A stretch of 64,000 nucleotides of DNA from Streptomyces diacarni (GTDB taxonomy: Bacteria > Actinomycetota > Actinomycetes > Streptomycetales > Streptomycetaceae): positions 1 to 64,000 of the forward strand of contig NZ_QOIN01000053.1 of assembly GCF_003323715.1 (NCBI RefSeq), given 5' to 3'. Positions within the stretch are counted from its first letter, which is position 1; each line of letters opens with the position of its first letter. Of the stretch, positions 24,763-33,652 are shown piece after piece. The notes beneath the pieces are model-generated. The model did no database searches and had not been told where the DNA came from. It was given only the letters and a program-made list of their open reading frames with translations. The translations under genes and the position numbers were made by a program.

Positions 24763-25251
24763 ATGACGCAGTCCGCCACCGTTCACCCACGCTTCGCGCA
24801 AGCCCTGACCGCCCGCGGCCTCGACGACGTCGAGGTCCGCACGTTCCCCGACGGCACCCGCACGGCGGGCGACGCCGCGGCCGCCATCGGCTGCGAGCTC
24901 AGCCAGATCGTGAAGTCCCTCGTCTTCACGGCCGACGGGGCACCCGTCCTCGTCCTGATGGACGGCGCCTCCCGCGTCGACGTCGGCCTGGTCCGCGACG
25001 CTCTCGGCGGCGCCGCCGTGCAGCGCGCCGACGCGGACACCGTGCGCGCGGCCACCGGTTACGCGATCGGCGGGGTGCCGCCCTTCGGGCACGTCGCCGA
25101 GATGCGTGTCCTGGCCGACCGGGGCCTGCTGCGGCACACCGCCGTGTGGGCGGCGGCCGGCACCCCGCACAGCGTCTTCGCGCTCACGCCCACGACGCTG
25201 ATCGAGCAGACGGGCGGCGCCCTCGTCGACGTGCGTGAAGGCGCCGCGTGA
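24763..25251 (+). CDS. YbaK/EbsC-family protein (aminoacyl-tRNA editing domain)
   Basis: The 162-residue single-domain protein has the conserved catalytic Lys in CELSQIVKSLVFTADG (near residue 54), ATGYAIGGVPPFGH (near 96) and a GTPHSVFALTP end (near 136). Relatives deacylate mischarged tRNA, for example Cys-tRNA(Pro). TAGCGT at 24750-24755 ends 7 nt before the ATG, so the mRNA is probably leaderless. The stop overlaps the EamA gene start (GTGA). Confidence 0.88.
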   Translation: MTQSATVHPRFAQALTARGLDDVEVRTFPDGTRTAGDAAAAIGCELSQIVKSLVFTADGAPVLVLMDGASRVDVGLVRDALGGAAVQRADADTVRAATGYAIGGVPPFGHVAEMRVLADRGLLRHTAVWAAAGTPHSVFALTPTTLIEQTGGALVDVREGAA

Positions 25252-26111
25252 CCCCGATAGTCGTCGCCGCGGTCCTGGCCGCGGCGCTCACCCACGCCAG
25301 TTGGAACGCGCTCGCGCACGGCATCAGGGACCAGCTCCTGGCCTTCACGCTGGTCGGCGCCGGCGGTGCGCTCTGCGGCGCCGTCCTCGCCGTCTTCGCA
25401 CCCCTGCCCGCCGCGGACGCGTGGCCCGCGCTGCTCGTGTCGGCCGCCCTGCACGTCGTCTACCAGCTCCTGCTGATGCGCTCCTTCCAGATGGGGGAGT
25501 TCGGGCAGATGTATCCCATCGCGCGCGGGACGGCGCCGCTGGTGGTGACCGTGCTCGCCGCCGTGTTTGTGCACGAGATGCCGGGCCCCTGGCAGCTCGC
25601 CGGTGTGCTGCTGGCGTCCGCCGGGCTGGTCGGGGTCGCGCTGTGGGGGCTGCGTGGCAAGAAGGAGCGGGCGGGCGGTGCCCCGCAGTGGCCCGCCCTG
25701 ACGGCGGCCGTCTGCACGGGTCTCGCCATCGCCTCGTACACCGTCGTGGACGGGGTCGGCGTGCGGGCCTCCGGGTCCGCGCTCGGCTACATCGCGTGGC
25801 TGATGCTGCTCGAAGGGATCGCCATTCCGCTGTGGGCGCTGGCCACCCGGCGCTCCGGGCTGGCGGCGCAGCTGAGACCGATCGCGCTGCGCGGCCTGCT
25901 GGGCGGCGCGCTGTCCGTGCTGGCGTACGGGCTGGTGCTCTGGGCGCAGACCCGGGCGCCGCTGGCCCCGGTGGCGGCGCTGCGCGAGTCCTCGATCATC
26001 GCCGGGGCGGCCATCGGCGCGCTCTTCTTCAAGGAGCGCTTCGGCTGGCCGCGGACGGCCGCGAGCGTGCTCATGGTCAGCGGCATAGCCCTGATGCTGC
26101 ACGGCACGTAG
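25248..26111 (+). CDS. EamA/DMT-superfamily transporter
   Basis: The 287-residue membrane protein has ten predicted helices arranged as two EamA repeats (about residues 1-130 and 145-287). The repeat signatures are GEFGQMYPIARGTAPLVV (near 83) and APLAPVAALRESSIIAGA (near 237). Such permeases export amino acids or other small metabolites. It starts with GTG overlapping the YbaK-like stop, so the two are translated together. Confidence 0.87.
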   Translation: MTPIVVAAVLAAALTHASWNALAHGIRDQLLAFTLVGAGGALCGAVLAVFAPLPAADAWPALLVSAALHVVYQLLLMRSFQMGEFGQMYPIARGTAPLVVTVLAAVFVHEMPGPWQLAGVLLASAGLVGVALWGLRGKKERAGGAPQWPALTAAVCTGLAIASYTVVDGVGVRASGSALGYIAWLMLLEGIAIPLWALATRRSGLAAQLRPIALRGLLGGALSVLAYGLVLWAQTRAPLAPVAALRESSIIAGAAIGALFFKERFGWPRTAASVLMVSGIALMLHGT

Positions 26112-26201
26112 GGTCCGCGAGCCCAGCGGGCCCCCGACGGGAGACCCCGGTCGCCGCGCGGCAAGTACTACCCTTGAGGGCTGGTCCCCAACAGGAGTGA
26201 G

Positions 26202-28040
26202 ATGGCTGTCAATCTCGTCAACCTCGAAGCCGTCACCAAGGCGCACGGCACCCGCACCCTTCTCGATGCCGTCTCGCTGGGCGTCAACGAGACCGACAAG
26301 ATCGGCGTCGTCGGCCGCAACGGCGACGGCAAGACGACGCTCGTCACGGTGCTGGCCCGCCAGGAGGAGCCGGACGCGGGCCGGGTCACCCACACGGGAG
26401 GCCTCCGCCTGGGCGTACTCACGCAGCACGATTCGCTCGACCCGCGGGCGACGGTCCGCCACGAGGTGGTGGGCGACATGGCCGACCACGAGTGGGCGGG
26501 AGACGCGAAGATCCGCGACGTGCTCACCGGCCTCTTCGGCGGCCTCGACCTGCCGGGCTTCCCGCAGGGCCTCGACACGGTGATCGGCCCGCTGTCCGGC
26601 GGCGAGCGCCGCCGTATCGCGCTCGCCCAGCTGCTGATCGCCGAGCAGGACCTGATCGTCCTGGACGAGCCGACCAACCACCTCGACGTCGAGGGGATCT
26701 CCTGGCTGGCAGGGCACCTGCGGGCGCGGCGCGCTGCGCTGGTGTGCGTCACTCACGACCGGTGGTTCCTCGACCAGGTCGCCACCCGCATGTGGGACGT
26801 GCAGCGGGGCGCCGTGCACGAGTACGAGGGCGGCTACTCCGACTACGTCTTCGCGCGCGCCGAGCGGGAGCGCATCGCGCAGCAGGAGGAGACCAAGCGG
26901 CAGAACCTGGTCCGCAAGGAGCTGGCCTGGCTGCGGCGCGGCGCCCCCGCGCGCACCAGCAAGCCCCGTTTCCGCATCGAGGCGGCGAACGCGCTGATCG
27001 AGGGCGAGCCGCCGCCGCGGGACAATCAGGAGCTGATGCGGTTCGCCGGCTCGCGCCTTGGCAAGACCGTCTTCGACATCGAGGACGTGACGGTGCAGGC
27101 CGGGCCGAAGGTGCTGCTCAAGCACCTGACCTGGCAGCTGGGCCCCGGTGACCGGATCAGCCTGGTCGGCGTCAACGGGGCGGGCAAGACCTCCTTGCTG
27201 CGGGCCCTCGCCGACACCGCCCGTACCCAGGGTGAGCACCCCTCGCCGTTGGTGACCGAGGGGCGGATCAAGGTCGGCAGGACGGTGAAGCTGGCCTACC
27301 TCTCCCAGGAGGTGGCCGAGCTGGACCCGGCCGTGCGCGTCCTGGAGGCCGTGGAGGCGGTCCGCTCCCGGGTGGACCTGGGCAAGGGCCGCGAGATGAC
27401 GGCCTCGCAGCTGTGCGAGCGCTTCGGCTTCGCCAAGGAGAAGCAGTGGACGCCGGTGGGCGACCTGTCGGGCGGTGAGCGGCGGCGGTTGCAGATCCTG
27501 CGGCTGCTGATGGACGAGCCGAACGTCCTGTTCCTGGACGAGCCGACCAACGACCTGGACATCGAGACGCTCACGCAGCTGGAGGACCTGCTGGACGGCT
27601 GGCCCGGCTCGCTGGTGGTCATCTCGCACGACCGGTACTTCGTCGAGCGCACCACCGACCGCGTCCACGCGCTGCTCGGTGACGGGACGCTGCGGATGCT
27701 GCCGCGCGGCATCGACGAGTACCTGGAGCGCCGCGCGCGCATGGAGGCGCGGGTGGCGCCACCGGCCGGTGGCGCGGGCGGGCCCTCCGCGGCGCCGGCG
27801 GCGAAGCCCGCGGGGAAGCCGGCGGCGCTCTCCCGCGCCGCGCAGAAGGAGATGCAGCGCATCGAGCGGCAGCTGGAGAAGACCGAGCAGCGCGAGGCGG
27901 AGCTGCACGGCGAGATGGCCGAGCACGCCACCGACTTCGAGCGGGTGGCGCAGCTCGACGCTGAGCTGCGCGAGGTCAGGGACAAGCGGGAGGAACTGGA
28001 GATGCGCTGGCTGGAGCTGGCGGAGTCGGAGGGCGCATAG
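26202..28040 (+). CDS. ABC-F family ATPase (ribosome-associated, Uup-like)
   Basis: The 612-residue protein has two ABC domains and no membrane segments. Domain 1 has GRNGDGKTT (near residue 38), LSGGERRRIAL (near 132) and DEPTNHLD (near 155). Domain 2 has GVNGAGKTS (near 325), LSGGERRRLQI (near 424) and DEPTNDLD (near 447). The inter-domain linker (about 225-275) carries the basic Arg-rich arm of ABC-F proteins. A C-terminal coiled coil (about 545-612, EIERQLEKTEQREAEL type) resembles Uup. It probably acts on ribosomes during translation. AGGAG lies before the ATG at 26202. Confidence 0.9.
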   Translation: MAVNLVNLEAVTKAHGTRTLLDAVSLGVNETDKIGVVGRNGDGKTTLVTVLARQEEPDAGRVTHTGGLRLGVLTQHDSLDPRATVRHEVVGDMADHEWAGDAKIRDVLTGLFGGLDLPGFPQGLDTVIGPLSGGERRRIALAQLLIAEQDLIVLDEPTNHLDVEGISWLAGHLRARRAALVCVTHDRWFLDQVATRMWDVQRGAVHEYEGGYSDYVFARAERERIAQQEETKRQNLVRKELAWLRRGAPARTSKPRFRIEAANALIEGEPPPRDNQELMRFAGSRLGKTVFDIEDVTVQAGPKVLLKHLTWQLGPGDRISLVGVNGAGKTSLLRALADTARTQGEHPSPLVTEGRIKVGRTVKLAYLSQEVAELDPAVRVLEAVEAVRSRVDLGKGREMTASQLCERFGFAKEKQWTPVGDLSGGERRRLQILRLLMDEPNVLFLDEPTNDLDIETLTQLEDLLDGWPGSLVVISHDRYFVERTTDRVHALLGDGTLRMLPRGIDEYLERRARMEARVAPPAGGAGGPSAAPAAKPAGKPAALSRAAQKEMQRIERQLEKTEQREAELHGEMAEHATDFERVAQLDAELREVRDKREELEMRWLELAESEGA

Positions 28041-28395
28041 GGGTTCCCCTGCGGCTGCGTGCTCCGGCCAGGGGGTGCCACTGCCCGTCGCGTGCGGTCC
28101 GCGGGTGGGCGGTGGCGTCTCGCGCGGTTCCCCGCGCCCCTTCGGGGCGTACCGTCGCGCAGCGCTCTTATACGGGCAAAGAGGGCGGTGCGGGTTCCGG
28201 ATCGGTCCCGAGGTTGTTGCGAGTCGGTGTCACGGTGAACGGGTGCCGGAACCGACCCCGTGGCCGGATCGTGTCCGATGGTAGAAAGAACTTCCGCTCC
28301 GAAGTCTGCCATTGGCAGGCCACATGTCCGATTCGCTCCGCCCTACGGGGGTTTGAGGGTCCGGCGTCGGTCTGCCCGTCACGAGGGAACAGTTC
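28041..28395. other. Gene-free region with a Streptomyces dispersed repeat
   Basis: The 355 bp between the ABC-F and propeller genes contain a dispersed GC hairpin element (28117-28149, listed separately). They then become comparatively AT-rich (AGAAAGAACTTCCG near 28282), probably the promoter zone of the next gene. A 200-residue frame on plus (27679-28284) continues out of the ABC-F gene in another frame and is not a gene. Confidence 0.5.
28117..28149. repeat. Dispersed Streptomyces element (GCGCGGTTCCCCGCGCCCC type)
   Basis: The segment carries GCGCGGTTCCCCGCGCCCC followed by TTCGGGGCG. This resembles a GC-rich palindromic sequence present in many copies in Streptomyces genomes, usually between genes. 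It can fold as CCCC-TT(C)-GGGG and as GCGCGG/CCGCGC. It sits about 80 bp after the ABC-F stop and may end its transcript. Confidence 0.65.
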
Positions 28396-30249
28396 ATGTC
28401 GCAGCCGCCTCCGCCGCCTAGTCAGCCGCCATCAGGAGGCTACGGCGCACCGCAGGACCCGCCACAGGACGCGCAAGGGCAGCCGTCGTACGGCTACCCG
28501 CAGCAGCCGGGCCAGCAGCCGTACGGCTATCCCCAGCAGCCGGGCCAGCAGCCGTACGGTGCGCCGCAGCAGCCTCCGCAGCCGCCGCAGGCGCCCGGTT
28601 CGTTCTCCAAGGAGCCGCCGACACCCGCGGCGCCCCCCGGCTACGGCTACCCCCAGGGTCAGGACCAGGGCCACGCGGCGCCCACCCAGGCGGCGTTCGG
28701 CGCCGTGCCCCCGCCGTCGGGTCCGCCCACCCCGCCGGGACCCCCGGCCCCGCCCGGGCCGCCGCCCGGCGGGTACGGCCAGCAGCAGATGCCCGGCGGG
28801 TACGGTCAGCAGCCGCCCGGTGGTTACCCGTACGCCAACACCCCCGGCGGCATGCCGGGCGGCGGGGGCGGCAGTAACAACTCCAAGGTCCTCATGATCG
28901 TGGCGGCCGTCGTCGCCGTCGTGCTCATAGCCGGCGGTGGCGTCTTCTTCCTGACCAAGGACGACGACGGCGGCGGTGGCGGGGGCGGCAAGGACGATCC
29001 GAGCCCGGCCGCGGAGAAGAACCCCAACTCCCCGCCGAAGAACACCCAGGCCCAGCAGATCGTCGATTTGAAGGCGCCCAGCGTCAACGACGTCACCGGC
29101 GTCGCCGGCGCGTGGGCCACCGACAAGGTCTTCGCCAAGTCCTCGGTCCACGAGATGATCGTCCAGGACCTGGAGACGAAGAAACAGACGAAGATCTCCC
29201 TCAAGGGCAACGTCTGCGCGGCCTCCAACGAGATGACCAAGGACCACAAGGTCGCCGTCGTCGTGCAGGCGACGATCTCCCCGGCGGCGGACTGCAACCG
29301 CATGGTCATCGTCGACCTGGACGCGAAGAAGATCGCCTGGGACAAGACGATGCCCAACGCCGACACCCGGTCGGTCGACAACGTCGCCATCAGCGGCGAC
29401 ACCGTCGCCTCCGCCTGGATCGGCGGCTCGGTCGGCTACAAGATCTCCGACAAGAAGAAGGTGTGGGAGGCCAAGCCGAGCAACTGCCGCGACAAGGGCT
29501 ATCAGGGCGGCAAGTCGCTGGTCGCCGTCGTCGAGTGCGGCCGCGACTACGACAAGCCGCAGGTCTCCATCCAAAAGCTCGACCCGGACACCGGCAAGGC
29601 CAAGTGGAAGTACGAGCCGCCCAAGGGCGTCAAGGACGTGCGGGTGGCCTCCACCGACCCGCTGGTGCTGGTCGCCGGCGCCGGTGACGAGCTGACCAGC
29701 GACGTGCTGACCGTCGGCGAGGACAAGAAGCTCAAGGCGAAGATCTCGCTGGGCGAGCGCTACAACAAGCCCTGCGAACTAGAGGTCAACGGCTGCTACG
29801 CCATGGCGGTCGGACCCGACACCGTCTACCTGTCGACCACCGAGCACGACGGCTCCTCCGACCTGTCCGAGACCAACGAGGTCATGGCCTTCGACTTCGA
29901 CACGGGCAAGGCCAAGTGGAAGTCGAGCGCGGGCGAGGACCGCACGATCATCCCGTTCAAGATGCAGGGCTCGAACGTCCTCGGCTACAAGACGCCCAGC
30001 TACGGGCACGGCGGTGAGATCGTCACCATCGAGCCGAAGAAGGGCAAGCAGACGCGGCTGTTGAAGATGCCGGCCTCCGACATCGGCCAGGGTGAGCAGG
30101 CCTTCTCGGTCGACGCCTACTCGGTCGACGCGCCGATCATCTTCGAGAACAACAGGCTCTTCCTCCAGGACGACCTGATCTCGGAGCGTCGCTCGTCCGA
30201 CGACGAGACGCCGCGCCTGGCCGTCGGGTACGGACCCACCGGCGGCTGA
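28396..30249 (+). CDS. Membrane-anchored PQQ-like beta-propeller protein with Pro/Gln-rich N-terminus
   Basis: The 617-residue protein has a cytoplasmic low-complexity N-terminus (about 1-165) with repeated GQQPYGYPQQP and PPGPP units. One membrane helix follows (KVLMIVAAVVAVVLIAGGGVFF, about 170-191), then a Gly/Asp/Pro linker, then an extracytoplasmic domain with repeats such as VIVDLDAKKIAWDK, LDPDTGKAKWKYEPP and FDFDTGKAKWKSS. Those are PQQ-type beta-propeller blades. Similar proteins in Streptomyces have no assigned role. It is followed by a strong terminator hairpin. Confidence 0.8.
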   Translation: MSQPPPPPSQPPSGGYGAPQDPPQDAQGQPSYGYPQQPGQQPYGYPQQPGQQPYGAPQQPPQPPQAPGSFSKEPPTPAAPPGYGYPQGQDQGHAAPTQAAFGAVPPPSGPPTPPGPPAPPGPPPGGYGQQQMPGGYGQQPPGGYPYANTPGGMPGGGGGSNNSKVLMIVAAVVAVVLIAGGGVFFLTKDDDGGGGGGGKDDPSPAAEKNPNSPPKNTQAQQIVDLKAPSVNDVTGVAGAWATDKVFAKSSVHEMIVQDLETKKQTKISLKGNVCAASNEMTKDHKVAVVVQATISPAADCNRMVIVDLDAKKIAWDKTMPNADTRSVDNVAISGDTVASAWIGGSVGYKISDKKKVWEAKPSNCRDKGYQGGKSLVAVVECGRDYDKPQVSIQKLDPDTGKAKWKYEPPKGVKDVRVASTDPLVLVAGAGDELTSDVLTVGEDKKLKAKISLGERYNKPCELEVNGCYAMAVGPDTVYLSTTEHDGSSDLSETNEVMAFDFDTGKAKWKSSAGEDRTIIPFKMQGSNVLGYKTPSYGHGGEIVTIEPKKGKQTRLLKMPASDIGQGEQAFSVDAYSVDAPIIFENNRLFLQDDLISERRSSDDETPRLAVGYGPTGG

Positions 30250-30272
30250 CGCGCCCCTCGCGAGAGGATTCC

Positions 30273-30303
30273 CGGCCCGCCACGGTGCTTCCGTGGCGGG
30301 CCG
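30273..30303 (+). terminator. Hairpin terminator (13-bp perfect arms)
   Basis: CGGCCCGCCACGG and CCGTGGCGGGCCG pair perfectly around a TGCTT loop, 24 bp after the propeller-protein stop. It is a clear factor-independent-type terminator apart from lacking a T-run. Confidence 0.75.
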
Positions 30304-30521
30304 ACGCGTGTGTGCGCGGGGTGCTCGTCGAGGAGCGCTGGGGCGCGGCGCCCAGGCCGGCTGCCCGAGGCGCAGCGTTCAAGCTCTCCCTTGGGGATTT
30401 CGCTTCGTAAGGGGAGCGGAACCGCGAGTGAGCGTGTAGCTTCCCGGAGACAGGAGGAGGGGCTGCGGAGGGGGCGCGGGGCCTTCGGCAGTGGCAGCAG
30501 TGTGTGGGGGAGCGAACTTTT

Positions 30522-31199
30522 ATGAGCGTACGGCTCATGGTGGTCGACGATCATCGCCTGCTCGCGGAGGCCCTCGCCTCGGCGCTCAAGCTGCGCGGGC
30601 ACCGGGTGCTCGCGGCGGCCGCGCCCAGCGCGGGCGCCGCCGAGCTGGTGATCAGCCGGGCGCCCGAAGTGTGCCTGCTGGGCACGGCGGCGCCCGCCGA
30701 ACCGGGCGTCTTCGACCCCGTCGTGCGCATCAAGAGGGAGAAACCGCAGATAGCCCTCGTCGTGCTGGGCCCGGTGCCGAGCCCGCGCGGCATCGCCGCG
30801 GCCTTCGCGGCGGGCGCCTCGGGCTATGTGCGGCACGACGAGCGGATCGAGGGCGTCGAGCGGGCCATGGTCAAGGCCCGCGCCGGTGAGGCGGCCGTCG
30901 CACCGCAGTTGCTGGCGCAGTCGTTCGCCGAGCTCCTCAACCCCGCCGCCGAGCCCGACGACGAGGGGGCGCGGCTGTTGCAGCTGCTCACGCCGCGGGA
31001 GGTCGAGGTCCTGGTGCGGGTCGCGGAGGGTGAGGACACCCGGCTGATCGCGGCCGGCATGGGGATCGCGCCGTCGACGGCGCGCACGCACGTGCAGCGT
31101 GTGCTGATGAAGCTGGGCGTCGGCTCCCGGCTGGAGGCCGCCGCGCTCGCCGCCCGCACGGGCTTGCTGGAGCGGGCGGGCGGCAGCGCGGGCGCCTGA
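30522..31199 (+). CDS. LuxR/NarL-type response-regulator-like protein lacking the phospho-acceptor Asp
   Basis: The 225-residue protein has a receiver-like N-terminal domain and a LuxR C-terminal HTH (LTPREVEVLVRVAEGEDTRLIAAGMGIAPSTARTHVQRVLMKLGVGSR, about residues 156-205). The acidic pair D9-D10 is present, but the position that normally holds the phosphorylated Asp reads VCLLG, so it is Gly54. The conserved Lys is also replaced (GYVRHD, His105). It cannot be phosphorylated in the usual way and no kinase gene is adjacent. The ATG at 30522 has GGGGGAG about 9 nt upstream. Confidence 0.85.
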   Translation: MSVRLMVVDDHRLLAEALASALKLRGHRVLAAAAPSAGAAELVISRAPEVCLLGTAAPAEPGVFDPVVRIKREKPQIALVVLGPVPSPRGIAAAFAAGASGYVRHDERIEGVERAMVKARAGEAAVAPQLLAQSFAELLNPAAEPDDEGARLLQLLTPREVEVLVRVAEGEDTRLIAAGMGIAPSTARTHVQRVLMKLGVGSRLEAAALAARTGLLERAGGSAGA

Positions 31200-31234
31200 G
31201 CCGCGGGCGGCGCGGGCCGTGGCCCGGCGCCGGG

Positions 31235-31277
31235 GGCGCGGGCCCGTCGCCCGTGGTGGGCGAAGCGGGCCCGCGCC
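31235..31277. terminator. Bidirectional hairpin between convergent genes
   Basis: GGCGCGGGCCCG-TCGCCC and GGGCGA-AG-CGGGCCCGCGCC pair with one two-base bulge around GTGGT. It lies between the plus-strand regulator (stop 31199) and the minus-strand membrane protein (stop 31296) and can serve both. Confidence 0.65.
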
Positions 31278-31295
31278 GGCCTCGAAGGGGGTCTC

Positions 31296-31673
31296 CTACT
31301 TCCCGGAGTCCCCGCCCTCGCCGCGTTCCGTACCTGCCGTCCCCTCGTTGCCGTCCGTACCTTCCGGGGCCCCCTTCTCCGCGTCCGGCGGCGGGATGGT
31401 CGGTGACAGGCGCAGCCACAGAAGGAAGGCCAGGCCGAGGATCAGCATGCCGATGCCGGTCCACAGGTTGATGTTGATGTCCTGGGCCTTCTTCAGGTCC
31501 TCGTCGGAGGCGAAGACGCCCGCGAGGGTGACGATCACGCCGTAGACCACGAAGAGGCCGCCGATGATGCGCCGTACGTCGAAGAGGCGGGCGGCGGTCT
31601 GGGAGCGCTGCTCCAGTTCCTCGACGTCCCTTGCCGCCTGCTGGGCGGCGGACTCGTTGCTCATGTCGCTCAT
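31296..31673 (-). CDS. Small two-helix membrane protein downstream of the symporter
   Basis: The 125-residue protein has two predicted helices (about residues 35-53 and 69-86). The N-terminal part is acidic and helical (SAAQQAARDVEELEQRSQTAARLFD) and the C-terminal tail is Gly/Glu/Pro-rich and disordered. It starts 28 bp after the sodium:solute symporter and is presumably cotranscribed. It may be an accessory subunit of that transporter, by position only. ATG at 31673; a second ATG is four codons in. Confidence 0.65.
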   Translation of the reverse strand: MSDMSNESAAQQAARDVEELEQRSQTAARLFDVRRIIGGLFVVYGVIVTLAGVFASDEDLKKAQDININLWTGIGMLILGLAFLLWLRLSPTIPPPDAEKGAPEGTDGNEGTAGTERGEGGDSGK

Positions 31674-31701
31674 TGCGCTTCAGTGTCCTTCGCGTCGCGG
31701 C

Positions 31702-33372
31702 TCAGAAGGAGAAGGGGATGTAGCAGAGGGCGGCGAGGATCATGGCGCCCCAGCCCAGCAGCGCGGGCTTGCGGTACCAGACGTCGTCGCCCTTCTCCGG
31801 CAGCTCGGGGGCGCCGGGCGAGCTGGTGCCGTAGACGAGCCCCGCGAGTTCCTCGGCCGGCTTGGACTTGGTGAACAGGGTGACGGCCACCATCACCACG
31901 GAGCCGACGACGAAGGCGACGATCGAGGAGACGAAGTTGGCGCCCTGGTCGGTGGGGATGTCGATGACGCCCTGCTTGTAGAACCAGAAGTAGTTCACCA
32001 TCGCGGCGACGGTGCCGCTCAGCAACCCCCAGAACCCGGCGGCGGGCGTGGTCTTCTTCCAGAACATGCCGATGATGAAGACGACGAAGAGCGGCACGTT
32101 GAAGAAGGAGAACAGCGTCTGCAGGTAGTTCATGATGTTGCTGAACGAGGAGGCGATGAACGCGGTCCCCATGCCGATCAGCACACCGACGACCGTCACC
32201 CAGCGCGCTGTCTGCACGTAGTGCTCGTCGGGCCGGTCCTTCTTCAGGTAGGCCGCGTAGATGTCGTTGGTGAAGACGGTGTTGAACGACGAGATGTTCG
32301 CCGCCATGCCGGCCATGAACGCCGCCAGCAGACCGGTCACCGCGATGCCGAGCACGCCGTTGGGCAGCAGGTCGCGCATCAGTACGGGGATGGCGTCGTT
32401 GTACTGGAGCCCGTCCTTGGTCTTGCCGAGGGTGGGCTCCATGACGAGCGCGATCAGGCCGGGGATGACGACGACGGCCGGAATGAAGATCTTGGGGAAC
32501 GCGGCGATCAGCGGGGTGCGCTTGGCCGCGGAGAGGTTCTTGGCCGACAGGGCGCGCTGCACCTCGGCGAAGTTCGTCGTCCAGTAGCCGAAGCTCATCA
32601 CGAAGCCGAGGCCGAGCACGATGGTCAGCCAGTTGGCGCCCAGCGGGTTGCCCGAGCCGATGCCCGTGCCGTCCCAGGCGGTCATGAACGCGTCACCCTT
32701 CTCGCCCGAGAGGGTGTCGCTGATGCCGCCCCAGCCGCCGACCCGCTTGAGGCCCACGACGGTGAGCGGGATCAGCGCGGCGAGGATGACGAAGAACTGC
32801 AGGACCTCGGTGTAGATGGCCGAGGAGAGTCCGCCGAGCGTGATGTACGCGAGGACGAAGAAGCCCGCGATCACGATGGAGACCCACAGCTCCCAGCCCA
32901 GCAGCGCCTTGAGCACGAGGGCCAGCGCGTAGAGGTTCACGCCGGCGATCAGTACCGAGGAGACGGCGAAGATGATGGAGCTGAGCAGGTGGGACGAGGG
33001 CCCGAACCTGTGCAGCAGGAACTCCGGGACGGAGCGCACCTTCGAGCCGTAGTAGAAGGGCATCATCACCAGGCCGAGGAAGACCATGGCGGGGATGGCG
33101 CCCACCCAGTACCAGTGCACGGTGTAGACGCCGTACTGGGCGCCGTTGGCGGCCATGCCGAGGATCTCGGTGGCGCCGAGGTTGGCGGCAACGAAGGCCA
33201 GGCCGGTGATCCACGCGGGGAGCGACCGGCCGGAGAGGAAGAAGTCGAGGCTCGTCTTCACGCTGCGCCGGGCGGCGAAGCCGATCCCGAGCACGACGAC
33301 GAAGTAGATGCCAAGAAGTGTGTAATCGAGTCCGTTGGTGGGGAGCCGTAGCCCTTCGGCCAGGTGCAACAT
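31702..33372 (-). CDS. Sodium:solute symporter (SSS family), probable galactose importer
   Basis: The 556-residue transporter has about 14 helices. SSS hallmarks include LDFFLSGRSLPAWITGLAFVAANLGATEILGMAANGAQYG (about residues 42-83) and the later GLLAAFMAGMAANISSFNTVFTNDIY (about 343-368), which carries Na+-site Ser residues. It resembles the SglT sugar transporters. It is divergent from galTEK with a shared 280-bp control region, which argues for galactose uptake; the substrate is inferred from this position. The C-terminal tail (after 500) is less conserved. Confidence 0.87.
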   Translation of the reverse strand: MLHLAEGLRLPTNGLDYTLLGIYFVVVLGIGFAARRSVKTSLDFFLSGRSLPAWITGLAFVAANLGATEILGMAANGAQYGVYTVHWYWVGAIPAMVFLGLVMMPFYYGSKVRSVPEFLLHRFGPSSHLLSSIIFAVSSVLIAGVNLYALALVLKALLGWELWVSIVIAGFFVLAYITLGGLSSAIYTEVLQFFVILAALIPLTVVGLKRVGGWGGISDTLSGEKGDAFMTAWDGTGIGSGNPLGANWLTIVLGLGFVMSFGYWTTNFAEVQRALSAKNLSAAKRTPLIAAFPKIFIPAVVVIPGLIALVMEPTLGKTKDGLQYNDAIPVLMRDLLPNGVLGIAVTGLLAAFMAGMAANISSFNTVFTNDIYAAYLKKDRPDEHYVQTARWVTVVGVLIGMGTAFIASSFSNIMNYLQTLFSFFNVPLFVVFIIGMFWKKTTPAAGFWGLLSGTVAAMVNYFWFYKQGVIDIPTDQGANFVSSIVAFVVGSVVMVAVTLFTKSKPAEELAGLVYGTSSPGAPELPEKGDDVWYRKPALLGWGAMILAALCYIPFSF

Positions 33373-33652
33373 CAGTCACTCGCTTCATCGCGCGATCGGA
33401 ACGACCGCGAACGTACCGACAATGCTTCGACTTTTGAAGGGACGTGTTGCAGAGGTTTGTTTGATTGTGATGATTGTTAGGGTCCAACAACAGGGAAAAG
33501 TCCCCCTGTGTCCTGGTTGGTCCCTGCGCGGTACGGGAGAGTGCTCCGTGGCGGAGGGTGTGCTGCGTGACGGGGTCGGCGTTGAACATTCTGTTGGCTC
33601 GTGGTTCCTTGTGTGCGATTATGTTTGAGGTCACAGAACGAGGAGCCACCCG
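33373..33652. promoter_or_regulatory. Divergent symporter/gal promoter region
   Basis: This 280-bp region is much more AT-rich than its surroundings. It includes a TTTGAT-TGTGAT-GATTGT series of hexamers at 33460-33477 and TATGTT at about 33621, 32 bp before the galT start. Streptomyces lividans galP1, the glucose-repressed, galactose-induced gal promoter, is controlled through repeated hexamers of TGTGAT type, as I recall from the literature. Similar control is likely here for both transcripts. Confidence 0.5.
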
